The notes beneath the pieces were generated by a model. The model saw only the letters and a program-made list of their open reading frames with translations, was not told where the DNA came from and did not search any database. Below are positions 1 to 12,652 of a DNA stretch of 64,000 bases, in pieces (within the stretch, counting starts at the first letter, position 1; each line of letters opens with the position of its first letter). The translations under genes and the position numbers were made by a program. The stretch comes from Noviherbaspirillum autotrophicum (GTDB taxonomy: Bacteria > Pseudomonadota > Gammaproteobacteria > Burkholderiales > Burkholderiaceae_D): positions 4,415,656-4,479,655 of the forward strand of contig NZ_JWJG01000028.1 of NCBI RefSeq assembly GCF_000818395.1, given 5' to 3'.

Positions 1-137
1 GCTTTTTCGACATGGTGAAGCCGGCCCCGATCCGCTATTTCGACCGGCATCTGAAAGGCGGCTTCGGCGTGATGTGGGATGACATCCTCGCCGCGTTTTA
101 CACGCTGCTGGTGTTCGCCGTGTGGCGCGCCATCTGA
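1..137 (+). CDS. pgpA: Phosphatidylglycerophosphatase A, C-terminal end (partial)
   Basis: Only the last 44 codons are in the window, read from base 3 to the TGA at 135-137. The peptide contains [13 protein letters not shown] and [12 protein letters not shown], which match the conserved C-terminus of membrane-bound PgpA. This enzyme removes the phosphate from phosphatidylglycerophosphate in phosphatidylglycerol synthesis. The final hydrophobic stretch ([10 protein letters not shown]) is a membrane segment. In related genomes pgpA usually precedes pncC directly; here a hydantoinase-type gene lies between them. Confidence 0.85.
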   Translation, partial: FFDMVKPAPIRYFDRHLKGGFGVMWDDILAAFYTLLVFAVWRAI

Positions 138-150
138 CCGAGAGCGAACA

Positions 151-3804
<3,654 letters not shown>

Positions 3805-3849
3805 GACGACTAAAATGGTGCGTACGACTGATTAAGGAGGGCGGGAGAC

Positions 3850-4347
3850 ATGAACGACATGATGGATCTGGCTGCGCGCGTCGGTCGCGCCCTTCAGGCA
3901 AAAGGCTTGCTGCTGGCCACCGCCGAGTCGTGCACCGGCGGCGGCGTGTCGCAATCGATCACCGAGATCGCCGGCTCGTCGGAATGGTTCGATTGTGGCT
4001 TCATTACCTATTCCAACGCCTCCAAGACCGAGCTGCTGGATGTGCCGGCGGCGCTGCTTGCGCAGTTCGGCGCCGTTAGCGAGGAAGTTGCCGCCGCCAT
4101 GGCGGAAGGCGCGCTAGCTAACAGCAACGCGCATGTCGCCCTGTCGACCACCGGCATCGCCGGTCCCGGCGGCGCGGTGCCCGGCAAGCCGGTCGGCACC
4201 GTCTGCTTTGGCTGGTCCATCGAACGCAATAACCACCAGCACACCTTTACCGAACGCCTTGTCTACCAGGGGGACCGCCAGGCGGTGCGCCAGCAGACCA
4301 TTGCTCACGCCCTGCAAGGCTTGCTGCGCTTCATCGAGCAATACTAA
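3850..4347 (+). CDS. pncC: Nicotinamide-nucleotide amidohydrolase PncC (CinA C-terminal type)
   Basis: PncC deamidates nicotinamide mononucleotide to nicotinate mononucleotide, feeding the NAD salvage cycle. The 165-residue protein is a stand-alone CinA C-terminal domain. It has the TAESCTGG signature at residues 24-31, a YSNASK segment near 55, and the TGIAGPGG loop. The start is fixed by a strong ribosome binding site AAGGAGG at 3834-3840. The gene converges on pyrF with a 20-bp gap and no obvious terminator. Confidence 0.93.
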   Translation: MNDMMDLAARVGRALQAKGLLLATAESCTGGGVSQSITEIAGSSEWFDCGFITYSNASKTELLDVPAALLAQFGAVSEEVAAAMAEGALANSNAHVALSTTGIAGPGGAVPGKPVGTVCFGWSIERNNHQHTFTERLVYQGDRQAVRQQTIAHALQGLLRFIEQY

Positions 4348-4367
4348 AGCTCCGGCAATATTTCCTG

Positions 4368-5195
4368 TCAGCCGCGAAAACGGTTGATCGCATCGCGCGT
4401 TTCCAGCGCCACCCGGCGCGCAGCCTTGGCGAAATCCTCGCCGGCCTGGGCATCCGGCTTCGCGTACAGGATCGCGCGCGAAGAATTGATCATCATGCCA
4501 GTCCCGTTGGCGGTCTTGCCGGCATTGACCGTCGCCTCGATATCGCCGCCCTGCGCGCCGATGCCCGGTACCAGCAGCGGCATGTCGCCGACGATCCTGC
4601 GCACCTGCGCCAGCTCGTTCGGGAAGGTTGCTCCAACCACGAGGCCGCATTGGCCATTGGTATTCCACTTGTCCGCCACCAGTTGTGCTACATGCTGGTA
4701 GACCGGCTTGCCGCCGGCGTCGAGGAATTGCAAGTCGGAGCCACCCGGGTTCGAGGTGCGGCACAGGATGATCACGCCGCGGTCTTTCCATTCCAGGTAA
4801 GGCGCGACCGAGTCGTACCCCATATAGGGATTGACCGTCACCGCGTCGGCACCATAGCGCTCGAACGCTTCGCGCGCATACTGCTCGGCGGTGGCGCCGA
4901 TATCGCCGCGCTTGGCATCCAGCACGATCGGGATTTGCGGATAGGTGACGCGCAGGTAGGCGCAAATCGCTTCGAGCTGCTCTTCCGCACGCAAGGCGGC
5001 GAAATAGGCAATCTGCGGCTTGAAGGCGCAGGCGGTATCAGCCGTCGCGTCGATGATCGCCTTGCAAAACGCAAAGATCGCGTCCGGCTTGCCCTGCAAC
5101 TGACCGGGAAACTTCGCGATATCCGGGTCCAGGCCGACGCACAGCAGGGAATTGTTTGCCGACCAGGCGGCGGATAGTTTTTTGATGAAAGTCAC
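4368..5195 (-). CDS. pyrF: Orotidine 5'-phosphate decarboxylase
   Basis: PyrF catalyses the last step of UMP synthesis, decarboxylation of OMP. At 275 residues it belongs to the longer PyrF subfamily. The catalytic DAKRGDIG motif is at residues 93-100, with the N-terminal CVGLDPD substrate motif at 19-25. The C-terminal [11 protein letters not shown] phosphate-binding loop is also present. It is transcribed toward pncC, and its upstream region is shared with the divergent EamA gene. Confidence 0.95.
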   Translation of the reverse strand: MTFIKKLSAAWSANNSLLCVGLDPDIAKFPGQLQGKPDAIFAFCKAIIDATADTACAFKPQIAYFAALRAEEQLEAICAYLRVTYPQIPIVLDAKRGDIGATAEQYAREAFERYGADAVTVNPYMGYDSVAPYLEWKDRGVIILCRTSNPGGSDLQFLDAGGKPVYQHVAQLVADKWNTNGQCGLVVGATFPNELAQVRRIVGDMPLLVPGIGAQGGDIEATVNAGKTANGTGMMINSSRAILYAKPDAQAGEDFAKAARRVALETRDAINRFRG

Positions 5196-5279
5196 GGCGA
5201 AATCCAGAAATTCCTAACAATGCGCATTGTAACTTGCCGTGCTATCGTGCGAACCTGATATCGACCATGGACATTTTGC

Positions 5280-6173
5280 ATGACATCGCTTTCGCGCAAG
5301 GATTGGATTCTGCTTATCCTGCTGACCCTTTGCTGGGGCATCAACTGGCCGGTCATGAAAATCGGCGTGCGCGATTTTCCGCCGGTGAGTTTTCGCACGA
5401 TAAGCATGATCGGCGGGCTGCCCGTGATCTGGCTCGCAGCGCGCATGCAGGGCGCGTCACTCGCCATTCCGCGCGGCCAGCTGCGCGAAGTCATCAAGCT
5501 GGCGATCCCGAACATGCTGGTCTGGCATGTGTTCATCATTCTTGGCGTAAAGATGCTCTCGTCCGGACGCGCCGCCATCCTCGGCTATACGATGCCGGTA
5601 TGGGCGCTGTTGAGCGGCCTGCTGTTCTTCGGCGACCGTCCGACGCGCGCGGCCTGGTTCGGCATCGGCTGCGCACTGGCCGGTGCCGTGCTGCTGATGT
5701 CGAGCGAATTCGCCACCCTTGCCGGCAATCCGCTGGGCAGCATCCTGGCGCTGATTGCCGCCGCTGCCTGGGGTTTCGGCACGGTCTTGCTGAAGCGCTC
5801 GTCGATCGTCATGCCGACCATCTCGCTGACGTTCTGGATGTTGAGCCTGGCCGCGATCGCGATGACCCTGGTGTCGGCCGTGTTCGAAAGCGCGCGCTGG
5901 CACCTGCCCGACCGCGCCACGCTGCTGGCCATGCTGTACAACGCGGCCATCATTTTCGGCTTTGCCCACACCGTCTGGTTCAAGCTGGCACGCACCTTGC
6001 CGCCGATCGCCTCCAGCCTGTCGGTCATGATGATTCCGGTGCTCGGCGTGTTTTCCGGCGCCTGGCTGCTGGGCGAAACGCCGCACTGGCCGGACTATGC
6101 GGCGATGGCGCTGATCCTGGTTGCAATGAGCACCGTGCTGTTGAAACCACGTAATCCCCCCATACATAAATGA
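5280..6173 (+). CDS. EamA/DMT-family transporter
   Basis: A 297-residue protein with about ten hydrophobic segments in two repeats, typical of EamA drug/metabolite exporters. The first repeat starts with WILLILLTLCWGINWPVMK; the second follows GSILALIAAAAWGFGTVLLK. The substrate cannot be predicted; members export amino acids, metabolites or drugs across the inner membrane. It diverges from pyrF with an 84-bp spacer. Its start has no strong Shine-Dalgarno sequence. Confidence 0.9.
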   Translation: MTSLSRKDWILLILLTLCWGINWPVMKIGVRDFPPVSFRTISMIGGLPVIWLAARMQGASLAIPRGQLREVIKLAIPNMLVWHVFIILGVKMLSSGRAAILGYTMPVWALLSGLLFFGDRPTRAAWFGIGCALAGAVLLMSSEFATLAGNPLGSILALIAAAAWGFGTVLLKRSSIVMPTISLTFWMLSLAAIAMTLVSAVFESARWHLPDRATLLAMLYNAAIIFGFAHTVWFKLARTLPPIASSLSVMMIPVLGVFSGAWLLGETPHWPDYAAMALILVAMSTVLLKPRNPPIHK

Positions 6174-6210
6174 CAGTATTTCCAGACTAATATTTAACAA
6201 AGGAAAGCTC

Positions 6211-6804
6211 ATGAAAACCTGGTTCAAATGGCTTGCCATCGCCTGGACCGTGTCGCTGCTCTCTGCCTGCGGCTATAACGAGTTCCAGTCCAAGGATGAA
6301 GCGGTCAAGGCGGCGTGGAGCGAAGTGGTGAACCAGTACAAGCGCCGCGCCGACCTGATCCCGAACTTGGTCAATACCGTCAAAGGCTACGCATCGCACG
6401 AGCGCGACACGCTGGAAGCGGTGACGCGGGCGCGCGCGGCCGCAACCAGCATCCAGGTCACGCCGGAAGTGCTGAACAATCCGGAAGCGTTCCGCAAGTT
6501 CCAGCAGGCGCAGGGCGAACTGTCGTCGGCCTTGTCACGCCTGATGGCGGTATCGGAAAACTATCCGAACCTGAAGGCCGACGCCAGTTTCCGCGACCTG
6601 CAGTCGCAGCTGGAAGGCACCGAAAACCGGATTACCGTCGCCCGCCAGCGCTACATCCAGGCGGTGCGCGAATACAACACGCTGGCGCGCAGCTTCCCGA
6701 CCAACCTGACGGCGATGATGTTCCACTACGAAGTCAAGCCGTCGTTCATGGTGGAAGACGAAAAGGCGATCTCGAATGCGCCAGCGGTAAATTTCGGAAA
6801 ATAG
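6211..6804 (+). CDS. LemA family lipoprotein
   Basis: This 197-residue protein has a lipoprotein signal with lipobox LLSAC (Cys20). The mature part is the helical LemA domain: WSEVVNQYKRRADLIPNLVN at about residues 35-55, then ERDTLEAVTRARA. LemA proteins are envelope-anchored with poorly defined roles. A good AAGGAAAG site precedes the ATG. It is the first gene of a LemA-TPM-TPM operon that faces the M48/YjgN pair, a combination often seen together in Proteobacteria. Confidence 0.93.
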   Translation: MKTWFKWLAIAWTVSLLSACGYNEFQSKDEAVKAAWSEVVNQYKRRADLIPNLVNTVKGYASHERDTLEAVTRARAAATSIQVTPEVLNNPEAFRKFQQAQGELSSALSRLMAVSENYPNLKADASFRDLQSQLEGTENRITVARQRYIQAVREYNTLARSFPTNLTAMMFHYEVKPSFMVEDEKAISNAPAVNFGK

Positions 6805-6811
6805 GCCTGTC

Positions 6812-7597
6812 ATGACCACCCTGCGCATCCTGCTGGGCATGGCCCTGGCGCTGCTGCTGACGGCGGCAAGCGCGCAGGAGTTCGTGCCGGTGCCGCCCCT
6901 GAAGACGCGCGTGACCGACCAGGCCGGCATGCTCACTGCGCAGCAGCGCGATGCGCTGGAAAACGTGCTCAAGGAGTACGAAGAGCGCACCGGCAGCCAG
7001 ATCGCGATCCTGGTGGTGAGCAAGACCGAACCGGAGGCGATCGAGCAGTACGGCATCCGCGTGTTCGACGAGTGGAAACTCGGGCGCAAGGGCGTCGATG
7101 ACGGCGTGCTGCTGCTGGTCGCGAAAGACAATCCGCCCGCCCTGCGGCGGCTGCGCATCGAAGCCGGACGCGGTGTGCAAGGAGTGCTCACCGATGCGCA
7201 GTCCAAGCGCATCCTGCAGGATGTGATAGCACCGCACTTCCGCCAAAACGATTTCTATGGCGGCCTGGTCGCGGGCGTATCCGCCATCAGCGCCCTGCTC
7301 GACCAGGAAAAATATCCCGCCCCACAAGGCAAAAACGCCGCACAGGATGAGGAGTCGGATTCCTTCCCGCTGGCGCTGTTTTTCATCTTCATGATCCTGT
7401 TCCTGCTGCTGTCGCGGGGCCGCTCGCGCCGTTACATGCATCAGCGCGGCTGGGGCCGCGCCCCCGGCATCATCCTGGGCGGCGGCAGCGGCTATGGCGG
7501 CTTCGGAGGCTGGGGCGGCGGATCCGGCGGCTCGCCGGGCGGATTTTCCGGTGGCGGCGGCAGCGCTGACGGCGGTGGCGCATCGGGGGACTGGTAA
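6812..7597 (+). CDS. TPM-domain (YgcG-like) secreted, membrane-anchored protein
   Basis: 261 residues. A signal peptide (cleavage probably after residue 21, ASA/QE) is followed by a TPM domain at about 25-150 with VTDQAGMLTAQQRDALENVL and KLGRKGVDDGVLLLVA. A transmembrane helix lies near 185-200 (LALFFIFMILFLLL). The tail is extremely glycine/serine-rich (about 220-261). TPM proteins bind metal and have been linked to phosphatase activity or photosystem repair; the role in bacteria is unclear. It starts 7 bp after lemA and its stop overlaps the next ATG (TAATG). Confidence 0.9.
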   Translation: MTTLRILLGMALALLLTAASAQEFVPVPPLKTRVTDQAGMLTAQQRDALENVLKEYEERTGSQIAILVVSKTEPEAIEQYGIRVFDEWKLGRKGVDDGVLLLVAKDNPPALRRLRIEAGRGVQGVLTDAQSKRILQDVIAPHFRQNDFYGGLVAGVSAISALLDQEKYPAPQGKNAAQDEESDSFPLALFFIFMILFLLLSRGRSRRYMHQRGWGRAPGIILGGGSGYGGFGGWGGGSGGSPGGFSGGGGSADGGGASGDW

Positions 7598-8097
7598 TGA
7601 AAATGCTATCGCGCCTGTGGCAGCACCTGAGCACGACCAGCGCGGCGGGCCGGCGCGCCTTCCCGCCTGCGACTCTGAAGGCGATCGATCAGACCATTGC
7701 CGACGGGGAAACCCGGCACCGCGCCGAGGTGCGCGTAATCGTGGAACCGGCGCTTAGCCTGCAGGCCGTGCTGCAGCATATGTCTTCGCGCGAACGCGCC
7801 CGTGAATTGTTCGCGCACTACCGCATCTGGGACACCGAAGAAAACTGCGGCGTGCTGGTGTACGTGAATCTAGCCGACCACAAGGTCGAGATCGTGGCCG
7901 ACCGTGGCGTTGGCCGCGCCATTTCCGCGGCCGAGTGGCAGGCGGTGTGCCGCACGATGACGCACGGCTTTGCGCACGGCGTATTCCACGACAGCGTCGT
8001 CGCAGCGCTCGATCAGCTCAACCGGCTGCTGCAGGACCGCTATCCCGACGACGGCTCGCGCACCAACGAGCTGGCGAACAAGCCGGTGGTGCTCTGA
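7597..8097 (+). CDS. Second TPM-domain protein, no signal peptide
   Basis: 166 residues carrying a shorter, divergent TPM domain (HRAEVRVIVEPA; CGVLVYVNLADHKVEIVADRG at about 84-104). It has neither an N-terminal signal nor an obvious transmembrane segment, unlike its upstream partner. It is translationally coupled by a TAATG overlap at 7595-7599. Pairs of TPM proteins behind LemA are common in beta-proteobacteria. It probably works with the preceding protein on the cytoplasmic side of the envelope; this is inference from coupling. Confidence 0.85.
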   Translation: MKMLSRLWQHLSTTSAAGRRAFPPATLKAIDQTIADGETRHRAEVRVIVEPALSLQAVLQHMSSRERARELFAHYRIWDTEENCGVLVYVNLADHKVEIVADRGVGRAISAAEWQAVCRTMTHGFAHGVFHDSVVAALDQLNRLLQDRYPDDGSRTNELANKPVVL

Positions 8098-8112
8098 CGC
8101 AGTAGCAGGCCG

Positions 8113-9231
8113 CTAGGGTTTCGCATCCGCGGCCCTCAGCCGGGCAATACGCTCGGCATCGCTCGGATGCGAGCTGAGATAGTCGGCACGCCTGGTGCCT
8201 GGAGCAGGCTTGTGCGGACGGCGGCCGACGTCGGGCTGTTCCTCCTCGCCCTCGCCCTCGTCCTCATCTTCATCGTCGTCTTGCTGCGCGCTCGACTGAC
8301 GGGCATCGGCAGGCTGTGCGCGTTCCCGCTCGTCCGCCATTTTTTCGAACAGGTGCGCCATCGGCGACAACGGCACGCCATTCGCGTGCATCATGTCGAT
8401 CGCATACTGGTCCGATTCGCGCTCGAAATCGCGCGAGTACTTTTGATCGAGCAAGAACGTCGGCATCGTCGCCAACGCGCTGGACACGTCGCCGATCACC
8501 AGGTTGACCGCCATGCCGACGCCGACCGCCTGCAGCAGCCGGCGCAGCGAGTGACGCCGCTGCACGTGGCCGAGTTCATGGCCGAGCACGCCCATGACGG
8601 CGGCATCGTCCTGCGCCAGCGTGACCAGTTGATCGGTCAGCACGATCACCCCGTTTGGCAGGGCGAAGGCATTCGGGCCGACCTTGCTGTATCGGAATTC
8701 AAGCCGGTATGGCGTCTTTTCCCCGCGCGGCTGGCGCAACGCCGCAAACATCTTGCGCAAGCGCTCCTGTTCCGCCTCGTCCAGCCGGGACGCTTCCATG
8801 TAGACGTTGTCGATCACCCGCCACTCGCCGTCGCCGATCTTCTTTTCGATCGAGGCGGGCAAATGCTGCGCGACCGTGTCGGCCGCCCACGGCAATCCCC
8901 ACTGGTAGCCGGCGACCAGCACCGCCAGAAGCGACACCAGCGACAGCAGCGACAGCGGCCAGTTGCGCTGCCATGCCACTACGCGCGGCTCGCGGTAACC
9001 GTTCTTGCGCAACAGCCGGTCCAGGCCGGGATCGCTGCTTTCGACAAAGCCGCCGCCGGGCAGCCGCAAAATGCGCGGTGCATGTTCCAGCGGCTCGGAA
9101 ACGTCGATCTTGGACAGCCGCACCGAGCGCCGCACCTCGGGCCCGATGATGGCGACGATCCGTTTGTGGATCAGCAGTTCGACCGGCTGCCGGCGCGAAC
9201 TCTGTCCGTCGAAATAGGTGGCGTTGATCAT
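8113..9231 (-). CDS. M48 family zinc metallopeptidase, membrane-bound
   Basis: 372 residues with a transmembrane helix at about 91-110 and the zinc-protease motif HELGH at 218-222. A downstream FERESDQYA segment supplies the third ligand (Glu). The tail includes a very acidic DDDEDEDEGEGEEE stretch. The N-terminal 80 residues are an extra domain before the helix, and the active site should face the periplasm. M48 peptidases act in envelope protein quality control. Its ATG overlaps the stop of the YjgN gene (ATGA, 9228-9231), so the two are translationally coupled. Confidence 0.92.
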   Translation of the reverse strand: MINATYFDGQSSRRQPVELLIHKRIVAIIGPEVRRSVRLSKIDVSEPLEHAPRILRLPGGGFVESSDPGLDRLLRKNGYREPRVVAWQRNWPLSLLSLVSLLAVLVAGYQWGLPWAADTVAQHLPASIEKKIGDGEWRVIDNVYMEASRLDEAEQERLRKMFAALRQPRGEKTPYRLEFRYSKVGPNAFALPNGVIVLTDQLVTLAQDDAAVMGVLGHELGHVQRRHSLRRLLQAVGVGMAVNLVIGDVSSALATMPTFLLDQKYSRDFERESDQYAIDMMHANGVPLSPMAHLFEKMADERERAQPADARQSSAQQDDDEDEDEGEGEEEQPDVGRRPHKPAPGTRRADYLSSHPSDAERIARLRAADAKP

Positions 9232-10466
9232 AAGGCGATGTCGATGTCGAACAGGTCGCCGGCTTCCTGCCCGATGGCGCCGGCATTATCCACCGTCTGG
9301 TCAGACAGGAAATCCTCCAGGCTGCCAGAGGGAACCAGTGCCATGCTCTCGATCCGGTAGCGGGCCAGGCGCACCACGGCGAACGGCTTGTACAGGCCGA
9401 AGGTCAGGGTGATCAGCATGAGGTTGCTGGCGTGTATCCACAACAGCTTGCGTGCACTGACCTTGCTCTCGAAACGGTGTTCGCCGAGTTCGGTGTGGTT
9501 CCATACCAGGTTCTGGATGCGGCTCTCCAGATAGGTACGCACGAACAGGTAGAACGCATAGGCGCTCATCAAGCCGTACAGCAGCTGGAACAGCCAGCCG
9601 AAGATCGTGTCGAGCAGGATCTTGTACAGGTCCATGGTGAGGAAGGCGAACACGGCAGCCGGCACCGACCCGAGGAAAAAGAACCCGACCGCCTTGCCAT
9701 AGATCTTGAAGAAATCGGTCGGGCGCGCGTGGAAAAAGAACGGCGCCTGGCCGAAATCGGTATTGTCGTGCTGGTAGCGCTTGAGCAGGTAATGCGTCAG
9801 TGGCACGGTCGCGCCCAGCGCCAGTAGCGGCAGCAGTCCGACGACCAGCAGCGTGCCGAGGCCGGGATTGCGCGAGAACGAGGTGACCAGGCTCCACACG
9901 AACACGCCGATAATGGCCAGCACGATCGGAAACAGGATCAGCATGCGGTAGGCCTGCGCGACGGTACCGCGAAAATGGAAGCGCAGCCCGCGATAGCTGG
10001 AATTGGCCATCTTGAAGCGGAACGCGCGCGCCAGCAGCCAGGGCATGACGGCTGCCAGGACCAGCACCACCAGCAGCGCGACCGGCTTGGCAACATCGAA
10101 TGAAATCTTGTATGCGGCCAGCAGCACCAGCGCCAGGATGCGCCCCTTCAGGATCGCCTTCGGGTTGCCGTGGTAGTCGAAAATGGAACTGTCGAGGCGG
10201 GTATTGCGATAGAAGTACTGCAGGCGCCTGACCTTGGCCCAGGCGGAATACACACCCAGGGTCAGGATCGTCAGCAGAAGATTGACGACCCAGATGCGGA
10301 AGTACTCGGAACCGCTGCCGGTAAAGCTGAACCGCAAGGCCTCGTCCTGCTCCGTGCCAGCCCGGGCCGCGTCACCTCGCGCGGCTGCAGCTGGCGGCCG
10401 CAGCGTCGGCTCCGCCCGTCCCGCCGGCGTGCTGCGGGCATAGGCATCGATGGTCGCTTCCGCCAT
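9228..10466 (-). CDS. YjgN (DUF898) family inner-membrane protein
   Basis: 412 residues: a polar, alanine/arginine-rich N-terminus of about 45 residues, then a DUF898 core. The core has FTGSGSEYFRIWVVNLLLTI followed by several membrane helices. Repeated motifs of the family are seen, for example GVYSAWAKVRRLQYFYRNT and TFGLYKPFAVVRLARYR. Function is unknown. A strong AGGGGGA site precedes the ATG at 10466. Coupling to an M48 peptidase is a recurring neighbourhood for this family. Confidence 0.88.
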   Translation of the reverse strand: MAEATIDAYARSTPAGRAEPTLRPPAAAARGDAARAGTEQDEALRFSFTGSGSEYFRIWVVNLLLTILTLGVYSAWAKVRRLQYFYRNTRLDSSIFDYHGNPKAILKGRILALVLLAAYKISFDVAKPVALLVVLVLAAVMPWLLARAFRFKMANSSYRGLRFHFRGTVAQAYRMLILFPIVLAIIGVFVWSLVTSFSRNPGLGTLLVVGLLPLLALGATVPLTHYLLKRYQHDNTDFGQAPFFFHARPTDFFKIYGKAVGFFFLGSVPAAVFAFLTMDLYKILLDTIFGWLFQLLYGLMSAYAFYLFVRTYLESRIQNLVWNHTELGEHRFESKVSARKLLWIHASNLMLITLTFGLYKPFAVVRLARYRIESMALVPSGSLEDFLSDQTVDNAGAIGQEAGDLFDIDIAL

Positions 10467-10595
10467 TGATTCCCCCTGTGTGCATTATGGTTATTTGCGG
10501 TGCCGGCGCTCGTTTTGTTGTCTTGCCGGGCGGCACATTGTAATCATAATGACCGGAGGGAAACATCACATATTCATGTCTTTGGAGGCATTCAT

Positions 10596-12026
10596 CTATC
10601 CATGCTCGTACACCCATTGCAGCAGCATGTCCTGCACCTCCGGACCGCGCATGGCATTCGGATGGTTGATGATGCATACCACCGCGTAGCGCTTGCCGGA
10701 GGCAGCCAGCACGTAACCGGCGACGGCCCGCACATCGGTAAGCATGCCGGTCTTGATGTGCGCGTGGCCGGCGACGCCTTGCGCATTGAGTCGCTGGCGC
10801 ATGGTGCCGTCGTAGCCGACCAGCGGCATCGATGCGATAAATTCCGGCATGGTCGGCGCCTGAAATGCGGCGCCCAGCAAGTTACCCATGGTTGCGGCCG
10901 AAATGCGCTCGGAGCGCGACAAACCGGAGCCGTTCTCGATGATGAGTTCGGGCGCGGCGATGCCCTTGCGTGCCATCCAGGTCTTGACGACGGCTGCGCC
11001 GCGTTCCTGGCTGGCAGGCAGGTTCAGCTGATGGCTGGCGATGGTCAGCAGCACCTGGCGCGCCATGACATTGTTGCTGTATTTATTGATGTCGCGGATG
11101 ATCTCCGACAGCGGCGCCGACTCCCACTGCGCGACCAGACGCGCCGACGGCGGCACGTAGCCATCGCGCACCTCGCCCGTGAACGTGCCGCCAAGTTCGG
11201 CCCAGAGACGGCGGAACACGAGATTGAAATACTCCGTATGCGTCATCTGGTACGGATGCACATACAGGGTGCGCTCGCCGCACGAGGCTGGATATTCGCC
11301 CAGGAAGCGCGCGCCCCGGGCATCGATGACCGGCTGCAGCCTGAGGCGCCAGTCGCCGCACGCGCCATTCGTCAGCCGGGGCGCGACGAGCGGGAACGCA
11401 TCGACCGGCGGGTCGACCGATACCGCGACCGCTCGGTTTGATTCGACCGGTGCGAAGCGAAAAGTCATCGCCTTGAAGTTGAGCAGCAATGCATCGGGGC
11501 CGACGTTGTACGGTTTTAAGGGATCGGCGTCGAATGCCGCCGGGTCGTAGACAATCGGCTCGAACACGCTGCGGTCCAGCAATAGGTTGCCATGGATTTC
11601 GCGGATGCCGCGCGCGCGTATCCGGCGCAGGAACAACCAGAAGTTTTCCATCACCAGCTTCGGGTCGCCGCTGCCCTTGATGATCAGGTCGCCATGCAGC
11701 ACGTCGCCAGACTGCGCGCCATCGGCGAAGGCCAGGGTTTTCCAGGTAAAGGTCGGGCCAAGCAATTCCAGCGCTGCATCGCTGGTGACGAGCTTCATGG
11801 TCGACGCCGGGCTGAAGGAGGCGCTGGCATTGGATGCAATGAGCGCCGGGCCATTGGGGCCATTACCGACTTCGCGCACATAGATCCCGGCGGCGGTAAT
11901 GGGAATTTCGGCGCGCTTGAAGGCATCAGCCAGCGGAACAGGCAACTCCTGCGCCGTTGTACAAGCGGCAAGCATGCACAGGGCGAATAAGAGACATGCT
12001 GCTTGGAGTCTTTCCAGAATTCGCAT
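10596..12026 (-). CDS. dacB: D-alanyl-D-alanine carboxypeptidase/endopeptidase (PBP4, DacB family)
   Basis: A class C low-molecular-weight penicillin-binding protein of 476 residues. It trims pentapeptides and cuts D-Ala-mDAP cross-links in peptidoglycan. The three serine-active-site motifs are visible: STMK (Ser75-Lys78), SNN (in INKYSNNVMARQ) and KTG (in HIKTGMLTD). The N-terminus is hydrophobic and ends in LAAC (Cys22), so it may be a lipoprotein rather than soluble. It diverges from ohrR; the 60-bp spacer contains an OhrR-type operator that could affect both genes. Confidence 0.92.
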   Translation of the reverse strand: MRILERLQAACLLFALCMLAACTTAQELPVPLADAFKRAEIPITAAGIYVREVGNGPNGPALIASNASASFSPASTMKLVTSDAALELLGPTFTWKTLAFADGAQSGDVLHGDLIIKGSGDPKLVMENFWLFLRRIRARGIREIHGNLLLDRSVFEPIVYDPAAFDADPLKPYNVGPDALLLNFKAMTFRFAPVESNRAVAVSVDPPVDAFPLVAPRLTNGACGDWRLRLQPVIDARGARFLGEYPASCGERTLYVHPYQMTHTEYFNLVFRRLWAELGGTFTGEVRDGYVPPSARLVAQWESAPLSEIIRDINKYSNNVMARQVLLTIASHQLNLPASQERGAAVVKTWMARKGIAAPELIIENGSGLSRSERISAATMGNLLGAAFQAPTMPEFIASMPLVGYDGTMRQRLNAQGVAGHAHIKTGMLTDVRAVAGYVLAASGKRYAVVCIINHPNAMRGPEVQDMLLQWVYEHG

Positions 12027-12048
12027 ACGATGATTAATATGTCACACG

Positions 12049-12059
12049 CAATTTAATTG
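12049..12059. promoter_or_regulatory. Putative OhrR operator upstream of ohrR
   Basis: The 11-bp palindrome CAATTTAATTG (CAATT-T-AATTG) lies 28 bp before the ohrR start. An identical copy precedes ohr. OhrR operators in other bacteria are AT-rich palindromes of the same kind (AATT core), so this is most likely the autoregulatory site. It also lies in the dacB promoter region. Confidence 0.65.
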
Positions 12060-12086
12060 ATTATCCCACGCCGACTCCAGAAATCC

Positions 12087-12542
12087 ATGTCCAAATCCTC
12101 CATAACCGACCCGTTGGCGCTGGATAACCAGTTCTGCTTCGCACTGTATTCCGCGTCGCTGGCGATGACAAAAACCTACAAGCCGTTTCTCGACAAGCTC
12201 GGCCTTACCTATCCGCAATACCTGGTGATGCTGGTTTTGTGGCAGCAGGACGATGTCCTGGTGAAGTCGATCGGCGAAAAGCTGTTCCTCGATTCCGGCA
12301 CGCTCACGCCGCTGCTCAAGCGACTGGAAGCCTCCTCGCTGATTGCGCGCACGCGCGACGAAGCCGACGAACGCCAGGTCAGAATCACGCTGACCAAGGA
12401 AGGCCGCGCCCTCAAGAAGAAAGCGCAATCCATTCCGCACCAAGTGCTATGCGCCAGCGGCCAGCCGCTCGAGGCGCTGGAAAACCTGCGCGCGCAGCTG
12501 TCGGCCATCCGCAACGACCTCACCCGCAGCAACGGCAACTGA
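12087..12542 (+). CDS. ohrR: Organic peroxide sensor, MarR-family repressor OhrR
   Basis: 151 residues with a MarR-type winged helix (SGTLTPLLKRLEASSLIARTRDEADERQVRITLT). The peroxide-sensing cysteine of OhrR is present as Cys17 in LALDNQFCFALYS. A second cysteine, Cys122, is placed like the resolving cysteine of two-Cys OhrR proteins (Xanthomonas type). Oxidation by organic hydroperoxides should release it from the operators at 12049 and 12587. The ATG at 12087 was chosen over an upstream in-frame start because the latter falls inside the operator. Confidence 0.92.
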   Translation: MSKSSITDPLALDNQFCFALYSASLAMTKTYKPFLDKLGLTYPQYLVMLVLWQQDDVLVKSIGEKLFLDSGTLTPLLKRLEASSLIARTRDEADERQVRITLTKEGRALKKKAQSIPHQVLCASGQPLEALENLRAQLSAIRNDLTRSNGN

Positions 12543-12586
12543 GCGCCATCCAGCTCATTCCTTTCGCCCGCTAGTTAAATTGCACA

Positions 12587-12597
12587 CAATTTAATTG
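12587..12597. promoter_or_regulatory. Putative OhrR operator upstream of ohr
   Basis: A second exact copy of CAATTTAATTG, 56 bp before the ohr start, with a further half-site-like TTAAATTG just upstream (12575-12582). The flanks also agree partly with the ohrR copy (CACA or CACG before it). OhrR bound here would block ohr transcription. Confidence 0.7.
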
Positions 12598-12652
12598 CGT
12601 GATATATTTAATCCGGAAGCACATCATCCGCCCACATCCAAAGGAGAACACC

